Source of the DNA: Tolypothrix sp. NIES-4075
GTDB taxonomy: Bacteria; Cyanobacteriota; Cyanobacteriia; Cyanobacteriales; Nostocaceae
Length of the DNA stretch: 64,000 nt
Reading direction: 5' to 3'
Assembly: GCF_002218085.1 (NCBI RefSeq)
Contig: NZ_BDUC01000004.1
Location: 527,852-591,851 of the forward strand
Shown: in pieces, positions 1 through 8,344 of the stretch
How the letters are laid out: every line of letters starts with the position of its first letter
Numbering within the stretch: the stretch's first letter is position 1
Notes under the pieces: generated by a model
Told to the model about the DNA's origin: nothing
Database searches by the model: none
The model's input: only the letters and a program-made list of their open reading frames with translations
Made by a program: the position numbers and the translations under genes

Positions 1-2
1 GT

Positions 3-104
3 TACGGTACTCAAGTTTTGGCTGCCCTTAGTCCCCTAGCACGTATTAACTATCTCGATCCCAGTTTGTTTTCTACAGAAGACGAGGAAAATTCGGCTTT
101 ATGA
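3..104 (+). CDS. C-terminal end of an unidentified protein (partial)
   Basis: An open frame enters from the left edge and stops with TGA at 102-104, giving a 33-residue tail that includes ALSPLARINYLD and ends in an acidic stretch STEDEENSAL. The hydrophobic-to-acidic change is typical of a protein C-terminus, but I do not recognise the family. It lies on the same strand as the DUF2839 gene downstream. The frame is too short to prove coding, so it is listed because the window edge cuts it. Confidence 0.35.
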   Translation, partial: YGTQVLAALSPLARINYLDPSLFSTEDEENSAL

Positions 105-194
105 GTCTGGGCAATTTACGTTTTGTCAAGCGCTAGCGATCGCCTCAATACCGAAAAGTTATCATCGGGACTGGGGACTAGTACCGCAAGGCGG

Positions 195-229
195 AAGTCA
201 CTCATTCAAAAGTCACTCATTCAAAAGTC
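195..229. repeat. 15-bp tandem repeat (2.3 copies)
   Basis: The unit AAGTCACTCATTCAA occurs at 195-209 and 210-224 and is followed by the first five bases of a third copy. It sits in the spacer before the DUF2839 gene, next to GGGGACT-type heptamers. No coding role is apparent. Confidence 0.7.
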
Positions 230-369
230 TTATGGAATAAGCTCTTTAGGGATTTGAAATGGTTGCTGTATTGACACCGTGGCGGACTAGGGATTAGAAA
301 CTGGGGATTAGCAATTTTAAAACAACTGTAGTCAAGAAGTAAAAATTTTGTAACTTGGAATTACTGATT

Positions 370-582
370 ATGGGTGAAGCAAAGCGTCGTAAAACTGCTC
401 TGGGAGAAAAATACGGTCAAGAAACTCGCATCTTGCCGTGGGTTCCCATTACCAAAACTCAATCCGAAAAATTTGTCCAATGGACTACTAAAGGTGCCTG
501 GATTGGCATTGTCCTTACAGTTATCGGCTGGATAACAATCCGTTTTATTGGTCCTGCTTTCGGTTGGTGGCAAGTCGTCTAA
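370..582 (+). CDS. DUF2839-type small membrane protein
   Basis: This encodes 70 residues. The first third is basic and polar (MGEAKRRKTALGEKYGQE), followed by a stretch with KTQSEKF and one strong hydrophobic segment (GAWIGIVLTVIGWITIRFIG, about residues 42-61) that should cross the membrane once. The pattern matches the cyanobacterial DUF2839 family as I remember it; its function is unknown. The ATG at 370 is chosen over an upstream in-frame TTG at 355 because family members begin with MGEAKRR. A hairpin follows at 611-641 as a likely terminator. Confidence 0.8.
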   Translation: MGEAKRRKTALGEKYGQETRILPWVPITKTQSEKFVQWTTKGAWIGIVLTVIGWITIRFIGPAFGWWQVV

Positions 583-1545
583 AGAAGAGTGCGCGGATAA
601 TTTTTACATAAAAGGCAGCGATTAACAACCAAGCTGTCTTTTATATTTTATTGTCTAAGTCTGATATAGCAAGGGACTGGGGACTCTTTACTGGGGACTG
701 GGTGAAAAGTCTTTTTGTGTAAGAGCGTTTTATCATCACATGATGTCCTAATCACCTTGGCTTTTGCTATAAAGAGAAAATTTTTTGTATTTAATACTAC
801 TGTTTACTCAAATCAGTAACAAAACTTTTTGTATTATATGCAACTGTTTATCAAAATATGAAGAGAAGGCTGAAAAACCTGCCTAAATGGCAACATGGCG
901 TTTTTCAGTTGACTTATTCTCAGTGATAAGACTCTTAGTTTTGGGTTTTAGATTAGACTTCTGTTTAACTTACCTATAAATCTTACTTTGTAAAGGTTTT
1001 ACCTTAATTACGGACGGTAAAAATCGATAATTATCGATTGAGCAAAGAGTTGAAACCGACAATTTACCAGATTATCTGCCAAGCTAAACATATAAAGCGA
1101 TCGCTTTTTCCTTCTTCTGGCACAGTACAAGCTAACCTCGTTATAAAAAGTTAACAAGAAGACGTAAGGAAGCGTGAGAGCTTATGCCAATCCAAAATCT
1201 GGCTGTAAATTCGCGAAAAAGATATGATATGTATCTTTTGCGTGGTTGACTTGTTCCAAATATGCGCTACTCTTAAAGCGGATTACTTTCCGCAAGCATC
1301 TACTTTGACACAGGAGTATAAGGGTAAGATTAAGTTTCTCTATTCTGTCCGAAATTTTGGATCTGCAAACTGAATATTTTGATACGTAACGCCAACGAGT
1401 TATGCACTACCCTTAGCAAGGTAGCCACTCAACGACTCAACATGCATCTGGAAATTGTAATGAATAGTTTACAATACCAGTTGATGAAGAAATCTAAAGA
1501 AAATATAAATTTCAATCAAATGATAGTGGTGTTTGGAGGAAAAAC
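583..1545. other. Long spacer with two palindromes, no gene seen
   Basis: About 960 bp without a convincing ORF. It holds the terminator at 611-650, GGGGACT heptamers around 673-705, a perfect 18-bp palindrome AATCGATAATTATCGATT at 1022-1039, and a stem AAAAGATA/TATCTTTT at 1217-1239. The size and the palindromes would suit a long promoter region for the DUF1815 gene or a small RNA, but no promoter-terminator pair could be fixed. Confidence 0.5.
611..650 (+). terminator. Likely intrinsic terminator after the DUF2839 gene
   Basis: AAAGGCAGC (611-619) pairs with GCTGTCTTT (633-641), with one G-T pair, and is followed by a T-rich tail. It begins 28 bp after the stop codon of the preceding gene. 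Confidence 0.6.
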
Positions 1546-1890
1546 GTGTTTCTAAGACTAGCGCAACAACATCGGCAATTCGTTCAAGACTTGGTAATGA
1601 GCCTGCAAGCCTTGGCAACTGTACTTGAGCGACGTGGATATCTGGCATCTTGCTACACCTGCGGCGACCAGATGAATAGTGCTTCGTTTATGGTTAGTTT
1701 GGGCGACAATCATCTGATTCGCTTTTTGGTATCTGATTACGGGATCACTTGGACGGAGATGCGGGACGATCGCGAATTAATGAAGTTGGAAGGTGCAGAA
1801 GCAATCAACCAACTACAGGAACTTGCCAATATTGTCAAGCAACCTATGCAAACTTCAACAGGTAACAAAACTCTAGCCAAGAAGTGTTAA
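1546..1890 (+). CDS. DUF1815-type conserved cyanobacterial protein
   Basis: This encodes 114 residues, soluble, without membrane segment or signal peptide. The body carries features I associate with DUF1815: an N-terminal helix with HRQFVQDLVMSLQALA, a CYTCGDQ motif around residues 37-43, and RFLVSDYGITWTEMRDD. Function is unknown. The start is GTG at 1546, supported by a good ribosome-binding site (GGAGGA, 1535-1540) a few bases upstream. It stands alone, with long spacers on both sides. The C-terminal 15 residues look variable and polar. Confidence 0.85.
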   Translation: MFLRLAQQHRQFVQDLVMSLQALATVLERRGYLASCYTCGDQMNSASFMVSLGDNHLIRFLVSDYGITWTEMRDDRELMKLEGAEAINQLQELANIVKQPMQTSTGNKTLAKKC

Positions 1891-2302
1891 AAATGTCTGT
1901 GTCTAATGGGGTATTTAGAAAAGCGAAACAAGGTAAATTTCAACTTGGAAATTGCAAGCGAGGTAATTGGCAATTGGTGAGGAGTCTGTTGAACGGGTAA
2001 ACCTGGCTTGTTCACTTCTTAAGCATTGGAGTGACAAAAGAAGCAACCAAAGAGCGATCACACTCTTATTGTGGCTTGAAGCAATCGCTTATTACCTACA
2101 CCCCATTTCACTCCCAGCAATTGGCTTTATTATTAAGCGATCGCTTCTGGGAAAATCACAAATTAAACTTAATAAAAACATTCTTTTTGTCGTTTCTATA
2201 AGAATGTGTTTATTTTAAGCTGACACAAAATTGTCAATCTATCCTCAGAAATAATTTGTAAGAATTGGCATTTTCTTCTCAGGTAGGTTTTTGGGTTGGG
2301 TA
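1891..2302. other. Spacer between DUF1815 and the CHAT gene, no gene seen
   Basis: About 410 bp, AT-rich. A TTG-started frame at 1967-2218 has no recognisable family, includes two HIP1-related octamers in its reading frame and has no ribosome-binding site, so it is not called. The genes on either side converge on this region, but no clear terminator was identified. Confidence 0.45.
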
Positions 2303-4387
2303 TTATAACCCATTACCAATCAAAATGAAGGGTGCCCAATAGTAAGGATGATTGAGGCTACCGCCAACTTTTGCGGGTACGTTGTTACTACCGTTTTGCT
2401 GTTTACTTGTAGGCGATTTTCCGGTAATTAAAGCAATTTGTGCTTGTCTTAAAGCTTCAGATTTTGGCAGCTTACTTGAATTGAGCAAGGTATAAAAAGC
2501 AGTCATCAAAGTTTCTGTACCGCCATCATCGACAGCCCATAATGAAGCGATCGCTGCCCTAGCGCCAGTTTTTTGCATTTGATAGCCAAAGCCTAAAATC
2601 TCTTCACCGCTGCCTAATTTGCCTCCCAAGCCAGTTTCGCAGGCACTTAATACTACCAATTCCACACGGGGTAATGACCAAGTAGCGATATCTCGCAAGT
2701 TTATGCGATCGCCATTTCCAAATAAAATAAAAGAGTTTTCTGGTCTACCCGTCACAAACGCTGCGTGAGTGGCAAAATGGACAATTGTATAGTCATCCAA
2801 TTGTGGCACAGTGGCGGCAAGGCTGAAGGCATCATCTAAAATTTTCTTGGTTCCGGGAACGATGTTTGCCAAGCTTTGCACTTCCTGCGCTGCAAAGGGC
2901 AAACCGGAAAAAGCAAACTTTCGATTACCAACTCTAATTTCATAATTACCTTTCGTAAAGGCAGCAGCTAAAACCCGCAATTTAGATTCGGGTTGGGTGT
3001 TGAAATTAGTTAAGCTGGCAGCGGTGATATGATTGATACTGTAGCGCTGCACTAGCCATTGTGTACCATCATATAAAGCCGCTAGAGGAATGTAGCGCAA
3101 CTGTTCATCTGGTGCATAAATTATAGTTTGTGTACCAGCTTGCTTCAAGTCGTTTTCTATCGGTTTAATTAGCCAGTCATACAACTGACGTGCAGGTTTT
3201 TTGGCATTTTGACTGGGAGTTTGTAAAGCTTGACGGAAAGCTAAGATTGTTTGGTTGAGGTTTTGGCGTTTGACAGCCACGCTGCGATAAATTGGTGGGG
3301 AATCAGCAGTTACTAGCACCAATTCCAAGCTATTTGGTAAAACTAGTGGATAGACGAGGACGGCTTTTTGGGGTAATCGCGCCAAATTCTCGCGAATTTG
3401 GTTAAGACTCTCCAAATCTAAATTTTGCCTTCTTGCGGTGCGGTTAATATGTTCTACCTGGGATCTCACCTGAGGACTATTGATAAAATCGTTGAATCGA
3501 TCTAAAAGTTGTTGTTGATTTGTTACCAGTTGAGCGATACGTTGTTTTTGTTGAGGCGATCGCCTTTCCGGAGAAATTTGACGTAATTTTGTCAGTTCTT
3601 TACCCATAACAACAGCATTATCGAGAGTTTGATCCAACTTTTCTTTCGTTGGTGTTTCCTCTGGTGATATTTCAATGCCTTTGGCAGTGCGTTGATTTCC
3701 AGGTACATTCAGGAGATATTGTTGTAGTTCTTCGACTTTGAGTAAATCCATAGCCCGCTGCGCTTGGGAAACGTGTCCCTGCGCTCGCAGTAATCTTTCA
3801 GCCAAAGTACGATATGTTTGGGCAACAGTTATGCTGTAAGCATCCGGATCTAGTTCTAGCGCTGCTGGTACAAGACGTGCGAGCTCACGGTTGATGAGAC
3901 AATGTTTGTAGAAAAAAACTGCTAAATCTGGTCTCTTTTGAACATCGAAAAGATAACCGATGTTACTGTAGGTTTTGCCAAGTTGAACGCGATCGTCTAA
4001 TTCTCTGTTAATGAATAAAGCTTGCTCGTAAGATTTAAGTGCTTGTGAATACTGACCTTGCTTTTGGTAAACTCTGCCAATATTGTTCAGCGTCACCGCT
4101 TCCCACCAGCGTTCTCCAGTGTCTGTGGTAAGTAATAGCGCTTTCTGCAATGACTGCAATGCTTGTTCTGAGCGATTCGCACCTAATAGTTTAATCGCCT
4201 CTGCGTTTAGCCGCCTGACCTCCAAGCGGCTATTTTTCTGAGGTAATGCCTGAGCGACTTCTCGGTAATTATACTTTGGAATTGCATTTAAATTTACTAA
4301 TTTTTTTGTTGAGAATGCCGTCCCGAAACCTGGGAAAAGAAGTAAACTAGCAATAACAAAACTGAAATAATAAAAATGAGGACGCAT
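2303..4387 (-). CDS. Exported TPR-CHAT domain protein (caspase-like peptidase)
   Basis: This encodes 694 residues. It has an N-terminal signal sequence (hydrophobic core about residues 8-24), then TPR units around residues 60-160 (NNIGRVYQKQGQYSQALKSYEQAL is the clearest), a long helical linker, and a C-terminal CHAT domain from about residue 400. The CHAT dyad is visible: His541 in VHFATHAAF and Cys583 in LSACETGLGG, so the peptidase is predicted to be active. CHAT proteins are caspase/separase-clan cysteine peptidases, often paired with TPR sensors; TPR-CHAT proteins are numerous in filamentous cyanobacteria. No partner gene sits beside it. The substrate is unknown; the signal sequence suggests action in the periplasm or at the membrane. 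Confidence 0.85.
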   Translation of the reverse strand: MRPHFYYFSFVIASLLLFPGFGTAFSTKKLVNLNAIPKYNYREVAQALPQKNSRLEVRRLNAEAIKLLGANRSEQALQSLQKALLLTTDTGERWWEAVTLNNIGRVYQKQGQYSQALKSYEQALFINRELDDRVQLGKTYSNIGYLFDVQKRPDLAVFFYKHCLINRELARLVPAALELDPDAYSITVAQTYRTLAERLLRAQGHVSQAQRAMDLLKVEELQQYLLNVPGNQRTAKGIEISPEETPTKEKLDQTLDNAVVMGKELTKLRQISPERRSPQQKQRIAQLVTNQQQLLDRFNDFINSPQVRSQVEHINRTARRQNLDLESLNQIRENLARLPQKAVLVYPLVLPNSLELVLVTADSPPIYRSVAVKRQNLNQTILAFRQALQTPSQNAKKPARQLYDWLIKPIENDLKQAGTQTIIYAPDEQLRYIPLAALYDGTQWLVQRYSINHITAASLTNFNTQPESKLRVLAAAFTKGNYEIRVGNRKFAFSGLPFAAQEVQSLANIVPGTKKILDDAFSLAATVPQLDDYTIVHFATHAAFVTGRPENSFILFGNGDRINLRDIATWSLPRVELVVLSACETGLGGKLGSGEEILGFGYQMQKTGARAAIASLWAVDDGGTETLMTAFYTLLNSSKLPKSEALRQAQIALITGKSPTSKQQNGSNNVPAKVGGSLNHPYYWAPFILIGNGL

Positions 4388-4507
4388 AATAAAACCCTCA
4401 CCTTATTTGGTGAGTGTTAATTTGAAACCACTAAATTGTACAAGGCAACTAATTTTTGTACCATTACATTGGTAAAAAATCTATAATTTCTGCTAAGAAA
4501 AGTTAAA

Positions 4508-5008
4508 ATGTCTGAAGAAAAATCAAATCAACCACAATTATCGCCAACAAGTGCCATTGATACTCCAACCCTGAGGGCATTTGAGAATTGGTTTGAATAT
4601 CTTATTAGAGCGCAACCCCACCACACTGATTATGCAGGTGTTGTGTGGCACGGTTCTTATATTGCTTGGCTGGAAGAAGCAAGAATAGAATGCTTGCGAT
4701 CTATAGGCATTGAATTTGCTGATTTAGTGGCTTTAGGATGTGATTTACCAGTTGTAGATTTGTCGTTGCGCTATCATCGGGCAATTCGCTTAGGTATGAC
4801 AGCAGTCGTCAGAACGCGCATGAGTGAGGTGACAGGTGTCCGTATTAATTGGGATTATGCGATTGAATCACCAGATAGGCAAGAGTTATACGTTACTGCC
4901 AAGGTGACATTAGTTGCGGTGGACAAAGAAAGAGGTAAAATTATGCCTCAGTTGCCTACAACTGTTCAAGATGCATTAGCGCGACTTTCGGGATCGAGGA
5001 ATAATTGA
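4508..5008 (+). CDS. Acyl-CoA thioesterase, hotdog fold (4HBT/YbgC type)
   Basis: This encodes 166 residues. After a polar N-terminal 30 residues comes a hotdog domain with the YbgC-type signature HHTDYAGVVWHGSYIAWLEEAR (about residues 37-58), whose Asp is the expected catalytic residue, followed by a beta-rich half ending in LVAVDKERGKIMPQLP. Such enzymes hydrolyse acyl-CoA or acyl-ACP thioesters. It does not look like the cyanobacterial DHNA-CoA thioesterase of phylloquinone synthesis that I remember, so the substrate is left open. It is transcribed divergently from the CHAT gene across a 120-bp spacer. The ATG at 4508 is the only sensible start. Confidence 0.85.
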   Translation: MSEEKSNQPQLSPTSAIDTPTLRAFENWFEYLIRAQPHHTDYAGVVWHGSYIAWLEEARIECLRSIGIEFADLVALGCDLPVVDLSLRYHRAIRLGMTAVVRTRMSEVTGVRINWDYAIESPDRQELYVTAKVTLVAVDKERGKIMPQLPTTVQDALARLSGSRNN

Positions 5009-5112
5009 TTGGTTGTTGGTGGTTAGTTGTTTGGGGAATATCGCAAAATTTGTTGTTGCCGACACCCTAGAAGGGTAGGCTTACAGCCTGTGGGGAGAGG
5101 TATTTTTAATGC

Positions 5113-5310
5113 CTATTTACCGCCGTGTATCTGCGATAGACTTTGAGGCAAGTGAATTATTTGATTCCAAATATCTTGAGGAGTAATGCCATAACTTATT
5201 TGTAATAAAACAACGATCGCCGCAATAGTCATTGCACTGCTGACGGTCGTTTTTACTATCTTCACTAATATTGTAAATACTACCCACGCTACAATTAAAG
5301 CAACTAACAT
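5113..5310 (-). CDS. Small conserved membrane protein
   Basis: This encodes 65 residues. A hydrophobic N-terminal segment (LVALIVAWVVFTILVKIV) and a second one (AMTIAAIVVLLQISYGI) predict two membrane passes, followed by an amphipathic tail PQDIWNQIIHLPQSLSQIHGGK. I recall similar tiny proteins from other Nostoc-type genomes, but no functional name. Composition is clearly protein-like rather than random. It converges with the thioesterase gene. Confidence 0.65.
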   Translation of the reverse strand: MLVALIVAWVVFTILVKIVKTTVSSAMTIAAIVVLLQISYGITPQDIWNQIIHLPQSLSQIHGGK

Positions 5311-5441
5311 ATTATTAATTCCTTAATAATCACCCTTTAATAAAAATTTGGTGTTGAGAAACATAAAATTTTACATTTAGTAACAATTATTGAGACGTAG
5401 ACAAGGCAAGGCTTGTCGTTAGACATCGCTCTTTTACCCAA

Positions 5442-5580
5442 CAGGACTTACGCAAAAACTCTCGCAAACTCTTATTTCTCTGTGTCCTCTCTCTTGGAAA
5501 GCTTTGAGCGTCGGAAACCTCCGCTCAAACTTTCCGCTGCTTCCTCTGCGGTTCGTTTTTCCATCATTCTGCGTAAGTCC
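5442..5580. mobile_element. MITE-like element with 7-bp target duplication
   Basis: A 139-bp non-coding element bounded by inverted ends GGACTTACGCA (5444-5454) and TGCGTAAGTCC (5570-5580). The 7-mer TACCCAA lies directly outside both ends (5435-5441 and 5581-5587), as expected for a target-site duplication. The interior carries an inner palindrome (GGAAAGCTTTGAGCG near 5497, CGCTCAAACTTTCC near 5522) and CTCTGCGGTTCG. There is no transposase, so it would need one in trans. A diverged relative lies at 62483-62600. Confidence 0.8.
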
Positions 5581-5784
5581 TACCCAAGTTAAAATAGTTA
5601 CTATAATCGAGCTTTTTATCCTTGGGCATTTTTTGTATAATTGTCCTGCGCTCAATATACCGGAAAGCGACACAAAAAACGGTATGTAAAGTAACTTTTT
5701 ATTAAGTAATTAATTACGTAATGTAGTTAGCCTTCAGCCTCATAAGTAAGTCGGCGGGAAAATTTATAAGTATGTAACGAAAGC

Positions 5785-6435
5785 TTAACCACAGCTATTA
5801 GAGTTAAATTTAATACGTTGTGTACTATGGTTTCCTTTTTCCCCTCTAGTTTGAATACCATCAATTACGGCATAGGCAAGTTGTAGCTCGTCATCAAACA
5901 TTTTTCCCGCTAGTTCATCTTTTTTAAGGTGTTGCCATTCCAATTCAATCGGGTTCATTTGAGAGCAATATTTAGGCAAAAAGAAGATGTACAAACCCAT
6001 CCGTTCCCACTTTGACCATAACTGTTGTACCTGTTGACATCGATGTATTGGACCGTTGTCCTGCACTATTACTCTCATGCGTCCTATGTTTTGGGCATCA
6101 AGAGCTTCAAGCTCCATCATCTCAATGTAAGATTTACGACTAACACCCCCAATAACCAAACCGTAAATAAAACTGATTAAAGGTTGAAAAAACCCAATAA
6201 TACTTAATCTGCGACCACGACGCTGGGTTTGTTCCAAGTGTTTTTGCTCTCCTCGGTGGTAATAAGTGTAACTAGGCTCACTCCAGGCACAAAACCCTGA
6301 TTCGTCTAAATATTTTAGGTCTATTTCTCCGGCAGCAGCAGCTAGTTGCAGCATATCTAAGTCTGCCTGCTTTTTCTCACGTACTATGGGGTCTTGTTTT
6401 CCTTTATGACTCTTTCTGGCTCTTTTCCAAATCAC
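5785..6435 (-). CDS. IS630 transposase, catalytic DDE part (orfB)
   Basis: This encodes 216 residues and contains the complete catalytic triad of the IS630/Tc1 superfamily: first Asp in LKYLDESGF, second Asp in VIVQDNGPIH, and Glu in MNPIELEW. The listed start (GTG at 6433-6435) overlaps the stop of orfA and is probably not used on its own. The frame is -1 relative to orfA, so the protein is likely made by programmed frameshifting on AAAAAAAGGGGG. The C-terminus is rich in Asn and Ser and ends 40 bp from the left end of the element. Confidence 0.9.
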   Translation of the reverse strand: MIWKRARKSHKGKQDPIVREKKQADLDMLQLAAAAGEIDLKYLDESGFCAWSEPSYTYYHRGEQKHLEQTQRRGRRLSIIGFFQPLISFIYGLVIGGVSRKSYIEMMELEALDAQNIGRMRVIVQDNGPIHRCQQVQQLWSKWERMGLYIFFLPKYCSQMNPIELEWQHLKKDELAGKMFDDELQLAYAVIDGIQTRGEKGNHSTQRIKFNSNSCG

Positions 6436-6839
6436 CCCCTTTTTTTGAGTACCCGTCTTAATCTATCGGGACTCAGTTTAATGTGGCGATCGCGTTCTAA
6501 TTTTTGGGCTAATTGAAGACTGTTGTATGTGCGTGGTTCTGTTTTCAAACATTCTTCCAAAAATATGATGTCTTCTTCGTTATACTTCGTTTTACCCCCT
6601 CGACCCGATTTTTCCCAAAGCCCTTGTATACCAAGCTTTTCCCATTTATGTAAAACTTCTCTTACCGTTTGAGGAGTCCAATTGAAATGAGCAGCTATTT
6701 TTTCCACGTACCAGCCATGTGCGTTTAACCTGACTACCTCTGCTCTGTCTTTCACTTTCTGTGGTACATCCGCAGTTCTTAGGTTTAAAAGGGTTTTGTC
6801 TTGCTCACGAGTTAGAAATACCCTGATGCGAGCGCCCAT
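6432..6839 (-). CDS. IS630 transposase, N-terminal DNA-binding part (orfA)
   Basis: This encodes 135 residues. It holds the helix-turn-helix region of an IS630 transposase: VVRLNAHGWYVEKIAAHFNWTPQTVREVLHKW (about residues 35-66) and a second winged-helix-like part ending in SPDRLRRVLKKRG. It recognises the element ends. The frame ends in TGA at 6432-6434 right after a run of seven A and five G on the coding strand; a -1 slip there would continue into orfB and give the full transposase of about 350 residues. It starts at ATG 6837-6839, close to the right end of the element. Confidence 0.9.
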   Translation of the reverse strand: MGARIRVFLTREQDKTLLNLRTADVPQKVKDRAEVVRLNAHGWYVEKIAAHFNWTPQTVREVLHKWEKLGIQGLWEKSGRGGKTKYNEEDIIFLEECLKTEPRTYNSLQLAQKLERDRHIKLSPDRLRRVLKKRG

Positions 6840-6951
6840 ATCTCAATTACCTCGGTAGACACATTCTCAGTATTTACTTATCTTTACATAGTTTGGTTTT
6901 TTCACGCCGACCTACTTACTGAAGGCTTAAGAAAGTCGGCTATTAATCTGG

Positions 6952-8148
6952 TTATCGTAAAGAAATGATACGCGATCGCGCATCGAAATTTTCAGTTGCT
7001 GCTAACACTTCAAGTCTTGCCCATTTATCAGCTGCGACAATATCATCTAAAGAAGGATTGGCAGAGTTATCATCTCTAAAGCGATCGCATACCGATTCAA
7101 TACATCTAGCAATATCTAAAAAGCGAATTTTTTCATCTAAAAATAACGCTACAGCTTGTTCATTTGCAGCATTCAATACCGCAGGCATAGATCCACCAGC
7201 TTTCCCCACAGCGTAAGCTAGTTTCATACAAGGATATTTTTGGTGATCTGGTTCACGGAAAGTCAAATTTCCGGCTTTTACCAAATCTAGTTGTTGCCAA
7301 TCAGTGTAGATGCGATCGGGAAAAGATAAAGCATACAGTAAAGGTAAGCGCATATCAGCCCAGCCTAATTGAGCTAAAACTGACGTATCTTGCAGCTCAA
7401 TCAGCGAGTGAATAATACTTTGGGGATGAATGACAATATCAATATTTTCATAATCCATCCCAAAAAGGAAGTGCGCTTCAATCACTTCCAATCCCTTATT
7501 CATCAAAGTAGCAGAATCTACCGTAATTTTCCGACCCATCGACCAATTCGGATGCTTGATAGCGTCGGCAACAGTCACATCTGCTAACTTTGCTACATCC
7601 CAATCACGGAAAGCACCACCAGAAGCAGTGAGCAGAATCCGCCGCAAACCACCTTTGGGAACACCTTGCAAGCACTGAAATATAGCCGAATGCTCGGAAT
7701 CTGCTGGTAATAATTTAACGTTATGTTTCTCAACTAACGGTAGAACTACAGGAGCGCCGGCGATTAAAGTTTCTTTGTTTGCCAAAGCAATGTCTTTACC
7801 AGCTTCGATGGCAGCAATGGTAGGTAGCAAACCAGCACAACCAACGATACCGGTGACAACAGTTTGAGCCTCACCGTAGCGAGCAACTTCAATTACTCCA
7901 GCTTCACCTGCAAGTAAAATTGGTTGGGGATCGAGGTCAGCGATCGCTTCTTTGAGTGCAGGTAATTTATCTTCATCACAAATCGCTGCTATACTTGGTC
8001 GAAACTGCCGAATCTGAGCCGCTAACAATTCTACATTGCGCCCAGATGCCAATCCCACAATCCGAAACTGATCCGGATACTGCGAGACAATATCTAAAGT
8101 CTGAGTACCGATAGAGCCAGTGGAACCAAGCAGAGTAATCGCTTTCAT
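6952..8148 (-). CDS. dxr: 1-deoxy-D-xylulose 5-phosphate reductoisomerase
   Basis: This encodes 398 residues, the usual length. It catalyses NADPH-dependent conversion of DXP to MEP, the first committed step of the MEP pathway that supplies isoprenoids for carotenoids, phytol chains and quinones. The NADPH loop GSTGSIG is at residues 8-14. The metal and substrate site is visible in LLPADSEHSAIFQCL, the flexible loop in NWSMGRKITVDSATLMNKGLEVIEAH, and the conserved QSIIHSLIE stretch follows. The ATG at 8148 starts directly on the NADPH fold. The gene has no operon partner here. Its 3' end lies only 35 bp from the end of the IS630 element, but the reading frame is intact. Confidence 0.98.
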   Translation of the reverse strand: MKAITLLGSTGSIGTQTLDIVSQYPDQFRIVGLASGRNVELLAAQIRQFRPSIAAICDEDKLPALKEAIADLDPQPILLAGEAGVIEVARYGEAQTVVTGIVGCAGLLPTIAAIEAGKDIALANKETLIAGAPVVLPLVEKHNVKLLPADSEHSAIFQCLQGVPKGGLRRILLTASGGAFRDWDVAKLADVTVADAIKHPNWSMGRKITVDSATLMNKGLEVIEAHFLFGMDYENIDIVIHPQSIIHSLIELQDTSVLAQLGWADMRLPLLYALSFPDRIYTDWQQLDLVKAGNLTFREPDHQKYPCMKLAYAVGKAGGSMPAVLNAANEQAVALFLDEKIRFLDIARCIESVCDRFRDDNSANPSLDDIVAADKWARLEVLAATENFDARSRIISLR

Positions 8149-8344
8149 ATTTGTTTAATATTTAAAGACAACTTTACTATAAATTGCTGGGGACAACCGA
8201 AGCGCAGCAATGAGATATTATTCTTCTGAGGGCGATCGCCTTTGAAAAAAAATCACAAAAGTGTGAAATTTAACACATTTATTGCATATTTGCCACTATA
8301 AGTAGCAGGATGTATAAAACAATCTCACACAAAAGCTGAAATTA

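Larger units (their letters stand above)
5745..6916 (-). mobile_element. IS630-family insertion sequence, complete
   Basis: A 1,172-bp element. Its ends are imperfect inverted repeats: AGTAAGTCGGCGGGAAAA at 5745-5762 matches the complement of the right end (6899-6916) with two mismatches. The dinucleotide TA lies at both borders (5743-5744, 6917-6918), the target duplication typical of IS630/Tc1 elements. Inside are two overlapping minus-strand ORFs joined by an A7G5 slippery run. The flanks outside the TA form a hairpin (AGCCTTCAG 5729-5737 with CTGAAGGCT 6919-6927), so the element sits in what would have been a 7-nt loop. All parts look intact, suggesting a recent insertion. Confidence 0.85.

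Noticed and set aside
1967..2218. 83-codon frame with TTG start after the DUF1815 gene
   Set aside because: No ribosome-binding site, no recognisable family, and the translation includes HIP1-related octamers; probably chance.
5434..5689. Overlapping frames on both strands around the MITE
   Set aside because: They are created by the inverted-repeat element and its T-rich flank, not by a gene.
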